From positions 6,466 to 70,465 of the forward strand of contig JAEEIQ010000087.1 of assembly GCA_016281435.1 (NCBI GenBank): 64,000 bases of DNA. Reading direction: 5' to 3'. This DNA comes from Bacteroidales bacterium (GTDB lineage Bacteria > Bacteroidota > Bacteroidia > Bacteroidales > UBA932). Positions 7,432 through 16,900 of this stretch are shown in pieces (within the stretch, counting starts at the first letter, position 1; each line of letters starts with the position of its first letter). Below the pieces are notes generated by a model. It worked only from the letters and a program-made list of their open reading frames with translations, searched no databases and was not told the origin of the DNA. Made by a program: the position numbers and the translations under genes.

Positions 7432-9747
7432 ATGAAACGCAATAAACTTATACTCGCAGTCCTGGCCCTCTCTGCGGCCACCCTGCTTTCCTGCTCGAGG
7501 CAGTTCGATGAAAACGGTCCCGCGCCGCAGAAGGCCCCGCGCCTCCTTTTCGAAGGCGGATTCGCTTCGACCCGTACGGCATTCGGCGCCGCCGAAGACG
7601 GTGTCTACCATCTGACCTGGTCCAAGGGCGATGCCATCGGCATCTTCTCTTTCGACCAGACGGAGACCATGAACGAGAACATGAAGGCCGAGCTGCTGGA
7701 AGCCTCGGTGGGTATGTCGAACGGCCTCTTCGCCCCTGTGGACAACATCTATACGGTTCCGGCGGAAGAGGAGGGCGCAGACCCCGTTACCGTGGTCGAG
7801 ACCATCACCTATCCCCAGTACAGCGACGAGCAGTTCTTCATCTACTATCCTTGGGTGAAAGGCACGACCATCGATGTCGAGACCGCTTCCGTCAAGGGAG
7901 AACTTGCCTCCAGGCAGTTCCAGGATGCAGTAGGCGACAAGAAGATCGGCCCCAACGGCTTCTCCACCGCGATGGCCTCCGTCAAGGCGGGCGAGAACAA
8001 GGTATCCTTCACCCTCACGCACCGCATGGCCTACATCTGTTTCAAGGCGACCTCGACAGAGCTTGCAGGATATCAGATCCATTCCGTCCAGCTCTTCGAC
8101 ATGAAGAAGGAAGCCTCGCTGGTGGGCTCCTGGTCATACAATCCCCAGACCGGCGAACTGACTTCGGACGCTTCCGGAAAGTATTCTGCCAGCGTAGAGG
8201 TCTCCAAACATGATTTCAGCGCCGCGCCTTCCGCGAGCGAACTGTATCTTACCGTCCTTCCGGGCGATTATTCCGCGGCCGAGATGTGGGTTTCCGTGAG
8301 CTTCATCCGCGAAGACGGGCAAAGCGTCACGATCCCGAAGCGCTTCGAAAAGGCCTGCAAGTTCCCTGCAGGCACCCTTACGACCATCGATCTCGGGGAC
8401 CTGAAGACCACGGACATCGACTGCCCCTGGTACGAGCCGACCGAGAAGAGGGACCTTGTGGGCTACTATGCCTACGGCCATGCCAACACCTACTACGCCG
8501 TCCGTCCTGTCCGTTCTGAAGAGGACAAGGCCGCCGGTACCTACACTTACACCACCGTCCACATCGACGCGAAGGCGAGGGGAGATTTCAGCCGCGTAGT
8601 CGAGCCGAAGTACTACGCCCTGCTTTCCCCGTCCGAAATGGGCTGCGGCAGCAAGGCCACGGGCGTGCGCCGCTTCCTCTCGCTCGAGCCTGAAGGAGGC
8701 AATACGGCCACGCGCAGGGAAGAGATTCCCACCCATTCTCTGGGCGCCGACTACAGTTTTGACGTCTATGTCCTCGACCAGGGCTATTGCACCGGCCGCT
8801 GGGGCACCGTCGCCATCTACGACAAGGACTACAACATCATCTGGTCATACATGGTCATAGGCTACGTTCCCGACGACGAGCCCCAGGATATAGTCTATCC
8901 CGAGGGATTCACCCTGATGGACCGCTATCTCGGCCAGGCTTACGGCCCGAAGAAGGCTGCGGAGCTCGGCAAATTCGACGACCCGGCCTGCGCCTACTTC
9001 CAGTGGGGAAGGAAGGACCCTCTGACATGGACCAACACGAACGGCCTTGTATACTACACTTTCCAGGATGCCGATGAGAGCGTTTCGATCGAGACGGCCA
9101 TCCATAACCCGACCACCGTCTACGGTTACAACAACGAAGTCGGCCGCAATACCTATGGCGACTGGCAGCAGGCGGACGGACAGAGAAACGATCTCTGGGG
9201 AGGCTACAACAACACGGAGAAAGAGTGGTATGATCCCGATGAGAAGGGCCACAAGACCATCTTCGACCCCTGCCCGGACGGCTACCGCGTGCCGGACAGC
9301 AAGGTCTTCAAGACCATCAGCGAGAAGGCTCTCACCTGGGAGTCCACCAACAAGTCCACTCTCCAGGTGCACGACCCGGAGAGCGAGGGCTACTACCTTA
9401 ATCCCAAGTCCCCCTGGTTCAATACTTCTTCCGGAAAGGGCGAGACCGTCCTCGCGGTTCCCGTGGACGGAGCTCCGTTCGTCTATTCGGAAGATGGCAA
9501 GTCGTACGACATCTGGCCCTGGGCCGGTTTCCTCTACGGAAGCGGCAGCTACACGAAGAGGTCAGGTTCCGTCTGTGACTATAACCTCGAAGCCTGGGCC
9601 AATGCCTTCTGCAACTCCGACCAGAAGCACCACGGGCGCGCAACCTGTCTCGAGTACGGCTACTGGTCCGCGGCCATTTACCGCAGTGACCGCCACTCCG
9701 CCCAGAAGGCCCAGCGTAACAGCATAAGATGCCAGAAAGAAGATTAA
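7432..9747 (+). CDS. Fimbrillin-like lipoprotein with C-terminal Fib_succ-type domain
   Basis: A 771-residue lipoprotein (signal to SCSRQ, Cys ~21). The N-terminal half looks like the fimbrillin/Mfa-like fold: a TRTAF processing-like segment followed by HLTWSKGDAIGIFSF (~57-71) and VSFTLTHRMAYICFK (~190-204). The C-terminal ~300 residues resemble the Fibrobacter succinogenes major paralogous domain: YFQWGRKDP (~522), IFDPCPDGYRVP (~608) and a final NSIRCQKED, where the family often ends RCVRD. Such proteins are surface-exposed or assembled into fimbria-like structures. It has the same architecture as the protein at 9895-11781, so the two are likely paralogues. Adhesion to substrate is inferred. 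Confidence 0.78.
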   Translation: MKRNKLILAVLALSAATLLSCSRQFDENGPAPQKAPRLLFEGGFASTRTAFGAAEDGVYHLTWSKGDAIGIFSFDQTETMNENMKAELLEASVGMSNGLFAPVDNIYTVPAEEEGADPVTVVETITYPQYSDEQFFIYYPWVKGTTIDVETASVKGELASRQFQDAVGDKKIGPNGFSTAMASVKAGENKVSFTLTHRMAYICFKATSTELAGYQIHSVQLFDMKKEASLVGSWSYNPQTGELTSDASGKYSASVEVSKHDFSAAPSASELYLTVLPGDYSAAEMWVSVSFIREDGQSVTIPKRFEKACKFPAGTLTTIDLGDLKTTDIDCPWYEPTEKRDLVGYYAYGHANTYYAVRPVRSEEDKAAGTYTYTTVHIDAKARGDFSRVVEPKYYALLSPSEMGCGSKATGVRRFLSLEPEGGNTATRREEIPTHSLGADYSFDVYVLDQGYCTGRWGTVAIYDKDYNIIWSYMVIGYVPDDEPQDIVYPEGFTLMDRYLGQAYGPKKAAELGKFDDPACAYFQWGRKDPLTWTNTNGLVYYTFQDADESVSIETAIHNPTTVYGYNNEVGRNTYGDWQQADGQRNDLWGGYNNTEKEWYDPDEKGHKTIFDPCPDGYRVPDSKVFKTISEKALTWESTNKSTLQVHDPESEGYYLNPKSPWFNTSSGKGETVLAVPVDGAPFVYSEDGKSYDIWPWAGFLYGSGSYTKRSGSVCDYNLEAWANAFCNSDQKHHGRATCLEYGYWSAAIYRSDRHSAQKAQRNSIRCQKED

Positions 9748-9758
9748 ATCCATATATT

Positions 9759-9878
9759 ATGAAAAAACATGTTTATTACATTGCTCCGCAGATGGAGGAA
9801 TGCAAACTGGATCCGGAGGATATCCTCTGTGAGAGCCTCACGGGAAATCCCGGAGAATTTGAAGAAGAAATCTGGTAG
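9759..9878 (+). CDS. 39-residue acidic microprotein between two adhesin genes
   Basis: This complete small ORF starts with ATG 11 bases after the preceding stop and ends TAG 16 bases before the next gene. Its product begins MKKHVYYIAPQMEE and continues CKLDPEDILCESL, then GNPGEFEEEIW. It has no signal peptide. The pattern MKKxxYxxPxxE...LxxEDILxxS is one I recognise as recurring in very short, usually unannotated Bacteroidales ORFs. Two cysteines (15 and 24) and a strongly acidic tail are visible. It fits snugly in the operon and does not overlap a larger same-strand gene in a plausible frame. Function is unknown; whether it is translated is not proven. Confidence 0.55.
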   Translation: MKKHVYYIAPQMEECKLDPEDILCESLTGNPGEFEEEIW

Positions 9879-9894
9879 TATGGAGGAAAGGAAA

Positions 9895-11781
9895 ATGAAA
9901 AAGTATTCAGCCATTTTCGCTGCCGTCCTTGTTATGGCAGCCTGCGAGAAGGTATCCGAACCTTCAGTGACCACTACCGAGGGAGCCGAAACCCGTTTCG
10001 TCTGCTCCGCCGACACCCGTATTTCCGTAGGGGACAAGGTCGGTTCCACCTGGAATGCCCTCTGGAGCGCCGGAGATGAACTCACCATCGTAAAGGTCGC
10101 CGACAACAGCACCCTCGGGACCGCCACCCTCGTCAGCGGCGAGGGACAGCACAGCGGCATCTTCGCCACCACGGCCGCCATCACCGACGGCACGTCCGTC
10201 AGGCTTGTCTATGGCGCGGCTTCGATCAAATCGGCCCAGGTCCAGGCGGCTCCCGGGGCCAAGGACCTTTCCGACGTCACTTATGCCGAATCCGCGGCTT
10301 TCCCCTTCACGGCCGGCTCGACGATGAACTTCACCCTCAGCCACAGCCCGGCTATCGTGCACGTGACCGTGTCCTCGACCGATTTTGCCGACCTGCAGCT
10401 GACTGACGTCTCGCTCTTCAGCCCGACCGCCGCGCTTGCGGACGACGTGACCGACAGGGTCGGCGTTTCGTTCACCGCTCCCGAGGCCCTTTCCGGATCC
10501 CAGGAGGCATGGTTCACCGCCAAGCCCGTCGATTCCGCTTCGGATTTCTATGCCGTAGCCACTTTGAAGGGCACTTACAACGGCGTCCCCGATGCTACGG
10601 TCCAGATTCCCGTGAAGTTCGAGGGCAAGACCCTCACCGCCGGCAAGGTCCACGGCATTACCATCGCCGCGAATCTCTCCGAGAACGATGTCGACTGGTA
10701 TAACCCCGTCTGCACGAGGTACATCCCTGCTGAAGGCTGGTGCTACGGCAATACCAACTGCATCATGATCAATCCCGCTGCCAGCACGACAATCAGTTTC
10801 GACTTCCGTGCGCAAGGTGATTTCTTCAATGTGATGCGTTATGCCAAGAAACCTGCAAAAGTCAAGTGCTTCATTGCAGACGTCGTGAATACCGGCACCT
10901 GGACTACATGGTCCGTCAACGGAACGCAGTCTTCCAGCAAGGGCATCATTGCCCTTCCTGCTGATATTTCTGCTGTGCAGATTGGCCGCTCCAGTGCTGC
11001 CATAGCCAGCTCGAAAACGTCTGTCGCCGGTTTCTTCGATATTCTGGATTCCTCCGAGAATGTAATATGGAAGTTCAGCATCTGGGGTACGGAACCGCAG
11101 GAGATTACTCTTGAGAATGGTGTCATCATGGACAGGAATCTCGGCGGTTATGATCCTGCTACGGGGACCCAGAACCAGCAAGGCGGTCTCTATTTCCAAT
11201 GGGGCCGGCCGTTCTGTTTCGGTTATGGTTCTTCTATCCGGCCTACTACGACGGCTGCTGTCCATACTCTCGCCGAGTCTGCAGCCCAGGCAGAGAATAT
11301 TGTCCTGAGGGATGATGCTTCTGATTCTGATTTCGATTTCCACTGGCTGAGGACCACTGAGGTCCATGTCGATCTTTGGGGTAATACGGAATCGTACAGT
11401 GCGTCACTCGGCGGAAAGAAATCGATCTTCGACCCTTGCCCGAAAGGATGGAAGGTCATTTCTCCTGCCTTGTTGACTGAGATCAAGGACAAAGCGTCCA
11501 AGGCGACCAGCCCTATCAAGATGCTCACCTTTACCGAAGGGGGTAAGACCGTCGTGATTCCTTTTGCAGGTCAGCAAAAAGGAAACGCTTCAGGGTTTGC
11601 ATACTCTTCCGGAAAGAACTGGTCTGACAGGCTGTCTTATTTCTCGGACAGTGCCTACAAGCGCAGAGGTTATTGGCTGTACGTGGAAAGCATAGCCAAT
11701 GACACTGATGTCCTGATCAACAACAACAGGAGCAGCCATGTTGCTGCCATGCGTTGCATGAAGGATACGGCGAACCGTTAG
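9895..11781 (+). CDS. Second fimbrillin-like lipoprotein with Fib_succ-type C-terminus
   Basis: A 628-residue lipoprotein (MKKYSAIFAAVLVMAAC, Cys 17). The start at 9895 is chosen over an upstream in-frame ATG at 9769 because it has a GGAGGAAAGGAA purine stretch just before it and begins the signal peptide. The N-terminal half is fimbrillin-like (VGSTWNALWSAGDELTIVKV; MNFTLSHSPAIVHVTVSS). The C-terminal half has VIMDRNLGG, YFQWGRPF, SIFDPCPKGWKV and ends AAMRCMKD, as in the Fib_succ-type domain. Codon use changes visibly after about 10800 toward T-ending codons, so the C-terminal half may have a different recent history. Likely a surface adhesin or fimbrial component. Confidence 0.75.
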   Translation: MKKYSAIFAAVLVMAACEKVSEPSVTTTEGAETRFVCSADTRISVGDKVGSTWNALWSAGDELTIVKVADNSTLGTATLVSGEGQHSGIFATTAAITDGTSVRLVYGAASIKSAQVQAAPGAKDLSDVTYAESAAFPFTAGSTMNFTLSHSPAIVHVTVSSTDFADLQLTDVSLFSPTAALADDVTDRVGVSFTAPEALSGSQEAWFTAKPVDSASDFYAVATLKGTYNGVPDATVQIPVKFEGKTLTAGKVHGITIAANLSENDVDWYNPVCTRYIPAEGWCYGNTNCIMINPAASTTISFDFRAQGDFFNVMRYAKKPAKVKCFIADVVNTGTWTTWSVNGTQSSSKGIIALPADISAVQIGRSSAAIASSKTSVAGFFDILDSSENVIWKFSIWGTEPQEITLENGVIMDRNLGGYDPATGTQNQQGGLYFQWGRPFCFGYGSSIRPTTTAAVHTLAESAAQAENIVLRDDASDSDFDFHWLRTTEVHVDLWGNTESYSASLGGKKSIFDPCPKGWKVISPALLTEIKDKASKATSPIKMLTFTEGGKTVVIPFAGQQKGNASGFAYSSGKNWSDRLSYFSDSAYKRRGYWLYVESIANDTDVLINNNRSSHVAAMRCMKDTANR

Positions 11782-11787
11782 TATTAC

Positions 11788-11795
11788 TATCTTTG
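11788..11795 (+). promoter_or_regulatory. Possible internal promoter box before the lyase gene
   Basis: TATCTTTG matches TAnnTTTG exactly but ends only 4 bases before the ATG at 11800. Use of it would give an almost leaderless mRNA, so it may be coincidence. Confidence 0.25.
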
Positions 11796-11799
11796 CGGA

Positions 11800-13911
11800 A
11801 TGGAAAAGCTTTCCCGTCGCATTGCAAGAGCGCTGCTGACGCTGCTCCTCCTCGGGGGAGCGGCGTCGCTGCCGCTCCTTGTGCTGCACTCCTGCAAGCC
11901 CGAGCCTTCAGGGACTGAGACTCCCGGCACGGATTCCGGAGATGACCCCGGCACCGATCCGGGCACGGACCCCGGAGATGACCCAGGGACCAATCCCGGC
12001 ACTGACCCCCACCCGGGCTTTGTCGAGGAAGCGGACGACCCGGCCGCCGACCCGTCCAGGACCTTCGATTATTCGATCCTGGCGAAGGCCGGACACCCCC
12101 GTCTGCTGATGGGGGAGGAGGACTTCGCCACCCTGAAAAAGAAGGTCACCAGTGAACGCTTTTCCAATCCTACCCTTTATAAGATCCATTCCCTTATCGT
12201 TGCCCATGCCGGCGACATCGTCTCCGCGGACGAGGAGCTGACCGACCCGGCTTCGCACGAGAAGGTGGTGGAACATCTCCTGTACCTTGCGTACGCGTGG
12301 CGCCTTACGGCCAAGCCGACTTTCCTTGCGAAGCTCAGGACCGATCTGCGCAAGGTCTCCTCGTGGGGCAACTGGAACTCTTCCAGCGCCCTCAGTTTCG
12401 GGGAAATCAGCCAGGCCGTGGCCATAGCCTACGACTGGGCCTACTACGACCTTTCCCTCGAAGAGAGGGTCAACGCGCACAAGGCCATGGTCCGCAACGG
12501 CATACGTCCCTCCACGGACAACGGTTACCGCCAGTGCATAGGCAACTGGAATCAGGTGGCCAACTCCGGCGTGATGAGCGCATCACTTGCCATCTACGAG
12601 AAGGACAAGGCCCTGGCGGTAAACAACATAGAGGCCGGCCTTGAGGATAACAAGCACGCCATGGGCATAGTCTATGCCGGCGGGGGCGGCTACCCGGAGG
12701 GCAGCAATTACTGGGAGTACGGCACCGGCAACGAAGTCATACTCCTGCAATCCCTCGAGCGCATTTTCGGCAGTACGGGCGGTCTCAGGGAGGTCTCCGG
12801 CTTCATGGACAGCGGCGGATTCGCCGTTTTCACCCATGGTACCCGCGACACGTCATTCTCGTTCAATGACGGCGGAAACACCTACGACAACCCTCTTCTC
12901 GCCTCGTGGTGGTTTGCGGCCCGCAAGGACGACCCTTCCCTGGCATACGGGGAAAAGCATCTGCTGGACAACGGGAAGTACGCTTCGTCGCTGCCCAGGC
13001 GTCTTCCGCTGGTTCCTTGCTACATTTACGATTATGGCATGGACTCCAAGGGGATTACGCCTCCCGCCGCGACGATGTGGCACTGCGGAGGGCAGATCCC
13101 TGTCGGAATGATACGGCATGGCTGGAACTATGACGCCTCAGACGTGTACCTTTGCGTCAAGGGAGGCCACGCCGATACCTGGGCTTCGATGAACACTTCC
13201 CACGGCCACATGGACGCAGGATCCTTCGTCTTCGAGGCCGAAGGACAGAGGTGGTCCGACGATATCATGCGCCCGTCCTACAGCGCCTGGTTCGCGGCCC
13301 TGCAGGCGGCCGGCAGCCGCAGCGGCGACACTTCGCAGAAGGGCCTGCGCTGGGATACTTTCCGCGTGAACAATCTCTGCCACAGCACCATCTCCGCATA
13401 TGCCAACGACGGCTCCGTCGCGAACAAGCTGCATCCCAGCGACCAATGGGTCTCCGGACAGGCGAACATAGTCGCGACAGAGGACACTCCTTCCCGGCAG
13501 AGTTTCACGCTCGATCTCAGCGCCCCTATGAAGGGACAGGTCAAGAGCGCCCGGCGTACGATAGCCCTGGTCGGCGGCAAGGACCTCGAAATTACGGACG
13601 AGATAGAGGCCCTTCCTGGGCTGGATTGTCCCCTCGAGTGGAGGATGCTGTCGGTTTCCAACTGCAGCGTCTCCTCCGGCAAGGTTGTCTTCAAGGCTCT
13701 TGCGGATGCATCGATAACGCGTGAACTCACGGTGAGCAGCTCCCTTTCCGACGTCAAGCCAGTCTATAAGTCCTGGAGCACCGTCCGGCCGTCCTCATGG
13801 ACTTCCCGGAGCTGGGATCCTTCAATCTCCAACCGCGTCATCGCGGGCTGGTCCGTCACCCTCCCCGCGGGGAAGAAGGCCACCTTCACAACAACCCTCA
13901 AAAAGCCCTGA
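11800..13911 (+). CDS. Heparinase II/III-family polysaccharide lyase, lipoprotein
   Basis: A 703-residue protein with a long n-region and hydrophobic stretch ending at a lipobox (LHSC, Cys ~31), then a DPGTDPG-type repeat linker (~45-68) that would hold the enzyme away from the membrane. The alpha/alpha-toroid part (~80-390) contains the family motifs NWNQVANSG, YPEGSNYWEYG and FNDGGNTYDNP. The C-terminal beta-sandwich begins with the characteristic HxHxDxGSF signature, seen as SHGHMDAGSFVFEAEG (~467-482). Such enzymes cleave uronic-acid-containing glycans by beta-elimination; His and Tyr residues in these motifs act as base/acid. It closes the SusCD operon, so it is the likely depolymerase of the locus. 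The specific substrate (heparin-like, alginate or other uronan) is not determinable. Confidence 0.85.
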   Translation: MEKLSRRIARALLTLLLLGGAASLPLLVLHSCKPEPSGTETPGTDSGDDPGTDPGTDPGDDPGTNPGTDPHPGFVEEADDPAADPSRTFDYSILAKAGHPRLLMGEEDFATLKKKVTSERFSNPTLYKIHSLIVAHAGDIVSADEELTDPASHEKVVEHLLYLAYAWRLTAKPTFLAKLRTDLRKVSSWGNWNSSSALSFGEISQAVAIAYDWAYYDLSLEERVNAHKAMVRNGIRPSTDNGYRQCIGNWNQVANSGVMSASLAIYEKDKALAVNNIEAGLEDNKHAMGIVYAGGGGYPEGSNYWEYGTGNEVILLQSLERIFGSTGGLREVSGFMDSGGFAVFTHGTRDTSFSFNDGGNTYDNPLLASWWFAARKDDPSLAYGEKHLLDNGKYASSLPRRLPLVPCYIYDYGMDSKGITPPAATMWHCGGQIPVGMIRHGWNYDASDVYLCVKGGHADTWASMNTSHGHMDAGSFVFEAEGQRWSDDIMRPSYSAWFAALQAAGSRSGDTSQKGLRWDTFRVNNLCHSTISAYANDGSVANKLHPSDQWVSGQANIVATEDTPSRQSFTLDLSAPMKGQVKSARRTIALVGGKDLEITDEIEALPGLDCPLEWRMLSVSNCSVSSGKVVFKALADASITRELTVSSSLSDVKPVYKSWSTVRPSSWTSRSWDPSISNRVIAGWSVTLPAGKKATFTTTLKKP
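11938..12008 (+). repeat. Degenerate tandem repeat coding a Asp-Pro-Gly-Thr linker
   Basis: Six-codon-scale units of the form GA(T/C)CC(C/G/A)GG(C/G/A)A(C/T)... encode DDPGT/DPGTDPG repeats between the lipobox and the catalytic domain of the lyase. Such tracts can change copy number by slippage. Confidence 0.7.
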
Positions 13912-13924
13912 CGGGCTTTTTTTT
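13900..13924 (+). terminator. Rho-independent terminator of the SusCD-lyase operon
   Basis: The arms AAAAGCCC and GGGCTTTT enclose a 4-base loop and run into eight T residues. The hairpin overlaps the lyase TGA and the 3' end of the convergent hybrid sensor gene, so it can act on both strands. Confidence 0.85.
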
Positions 13925-16900
13925 ATTTGGATTTCTTTTCGGGATAATCTTTCGGAAGGATGCCGAACTGCGCCTTGAAGCACTTCGTGAAGTAGGAGAG
14001 GTTGTTGATGCCGACCATGTAGCAGACTTCTCCGACGCGGTATCGTCCCTCGCGGAGCAGCGAAGCCGCCTCCTTGAGCCGTATCAGGCGTATGTAGTCT
14101 ACGGGGGAAGCCCCTGTCAGACCCTTTAGCCGGCGTTGCAGGTTGGACTGGCTTATCGCAAGTTCCGATGCCAGGTTCTCCACTCCGAAACCGTCCGTCG
14201 TCATACGCTCCTTGATCAGGGCGTCCACCTTTTCCAGCCACTCCGTATCCGCATTGGAGAATCCGGCGCTCTTGTGCCTGGATTCCGGGTTGGACAGGAG
14301 ATCCTGCTGGGTGCGCTGACGTTTCTCGATGAGATTCGCGACGGTGGCCTTGAGGAAGTCCAAGGAGAAGGGTTTCTCGACGAAGGCGTCGGCACCTCTT
14401 TCCATTCCGAGGATCTTGTCGTCCAGGGAATCGCGCGCGGAGAGCAGCACGAAGGGGATGTAGTCGGTCATTTCGTCCTCGCGGATCGAGCGGAGCAGCT
14501 CGAAGCCGTCCATCCGGGGCATCATGATGTCGCTGATCACAAGGTCGAAGGGATCCTTTTTCAGCAGTTCGAGAGCCTCCAGGCCGTCTGTCGCCGTGGC
14601 GACATTGTACTGCTCTTCGAAATTCCTCTTGAGGAAGTCCAGCATGTCGGGATTGTCCTCGACGATAAGGATGGATGAGCGGCCCTGCAGGAACGGCCTG
14701 ACGGGGGATGTCCCTATCTTTTCGCTGCCCTCGATGTACGGCAGGGTCACCGTGACCTGTGCTCCGCCGAGAGGTGAGACCCCCGCCTCGATGGTCCCGG
14801 AATGCTTCTCCACGAGCAGACGCACGAGGCTCAGGCCTATCCCTACGCCTCCGCTGGAGTTCTTGTCCACCCTGAAGAACGGCTCGAACACCTTGGCCCT
14901 GAACTCCTTCGGTATGCCTGGGCCGTCGTCGCCGACGGTGATGACCACGTTGTCGGCGTCCCGCGAGAGGGTCAGCTGAACTTTTGACGATGCGTACTTC
15001 ACCGCATTCGAGAGAAGGTTGCTGACGACCTTTGTTATGGCCTCCTCGTCCACGGAACAGACCACGGCCTCGTCCGGCAGTTCGAGACCGACGGACGGGC
15101 CTCCGCCGACAGGGACGAAGCGCTCGGCTATGTCCATCAGCAGGAGGTTGAGGTTGGACGGGCTGAAACTGAGCTTGTAGCCTTCCTGGTCTATCTTGCG
15201 GAAGTCCAGCAGCTGCCGTATGAGCTCCAGCAGGCGGCTGGAATTCTTCGACATGGTCTCAAGGTCGGGCCGTATCGACGGATCCCATTTGCCCTCGGAA
15301 ATGACCTTCTCGAGCGGGGCCTGGATGAGGGACACGGGCGTCTTGATCTCGTGGGCTATCTGGGTGAAGAAACGTATCCTTTCGCTTGCCGCCTCGCGGT
15401 CCCGTTTCATGTTCTCTTCTTCGCGGAGCATGCGTGCCTTCTCCTCCTTGCGCCGTTTCCATGCGCGGTAGAGAAGGATCCCGCCGCCCGTGAGCAGCAG
15501 GGCGTAGATCAGTATGGCTGCCCTGCTGGCGAGGGGATGGGGCCTGACGGTGATGGGCACGGATGCGACGTCGGTGCTCCACACCCCGTCGTTGTTGCAG
15601 GCCTTCAGTTCGAAGTTGTACCTGCCGGCGGGAAGATGCAGCAGGGTGACTTCGGGTACCGCCGTTTCCACCCACTTGTCCTGCCATCCTTTCATCCTCC
15701 ATGAGAAGCGGTTGCTGCTCGGCGCGACATAGCTGTAACAGTCGAATTCTATCCTTATGGCATCGCGCTGCACGTCCATGGACCTGATTGCGGCTACGGG
15801 AGGAACTGTATTTGACTCGATCTGGAATGGGAAGAAGGCGTTCAGGCCGTTCACGCCGCCGAACCAGAATTTGCCGTCGGAAGTCCGGAGGCTGGACCGG
15901 AAGTTGAACTGATTGCTCTGCAGGCCGTCCTCGCCGGTCAGGATGACGCTTGAGCGCCGGGCGTAATCGTACTTGACGATGCCGCGGTGCGAGGATATCC
16001 ATAGTATTCCGTCGCGGTCCTCCAGGATGCGGTAGTAGATGGCCCTAGGCAGGTTCATCTCGGGGCCAATGTGCTCGAGGCTGCCGCCGCGGAGCCGGAA
16101 CAGGCCCTTGTCCTCCGTGGTGAACCACGGGTCGCCATGGCGGTCGACAAAGACGCTCGAGAAGTAGGCGTACGGAGCGTCCAGGCTCTCCCAGTCGCCG
16201 CCCGGCTTCTTGAACCGGATGCCGTAGTGCTTGCAGGCCGCCCACAGGGTGCCGTCTGCGCTTTCGGCCAGGTCTATAGTGAAGGCCTCGCCGGCTTTTT
16301 CCTCCTTGCGGATGCGCTCCCCGTCCCAGCTTGCGATGCCCCTGAACGTGCCTATGTACAGCCGTCCGTCGGAAGCCTTGAGAAGGGAATAGACGTTGTC
16401 ATGCGGAAGGCCGTCAGAAGTGTCGAAACGGCGTACGGACCCTGTCCTTAAATCCATGCAGTCCAAGCCCTTGCTGAAAGTACCGATCCAAAGGCGGCTG
16501 CCGTCGAGGCAGAGGGCATGGAGGTTGTCGTGGGACTTGGAGGTATAGTCGGCAAAACGGCCGGAAGACCGGTCGAAATAGTTCAGTCCGGCGTTCTCCG
16601 TGGCAATCCAGAGGTTTCCGCGGGAGTCTTCGACGAGTTCGCTGACCGCGTTGCCTCGCAGGGTCCCCGCCCTGCCGTCGTCGCGGTACCATTCTATATG
16701 CTTCTGCTTCGGGGACAGGTACTGGATGCCGCAGAAGTATGTACCTATCCACAGGCCGTTCTCACGGTCCCTGAAGATGCGGTAGATGCTCTCGGTGCCT
16801 ATGGAGGATGTATCTTGCGTGAGGATGCGCCGTGCCGCGTCATAGTGGAACAGGCCGTTGTCCGCGCCGATCAGGAAGTGTCCCGGCGATTCCGTGAATA

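Noticed and set aside
11788..11795. Firm internal promoter for the lyase gene
   Set aside because: The box is an exact match but ends 4 bases before the ATG and lacks a -33 box; listed only at low confidence.
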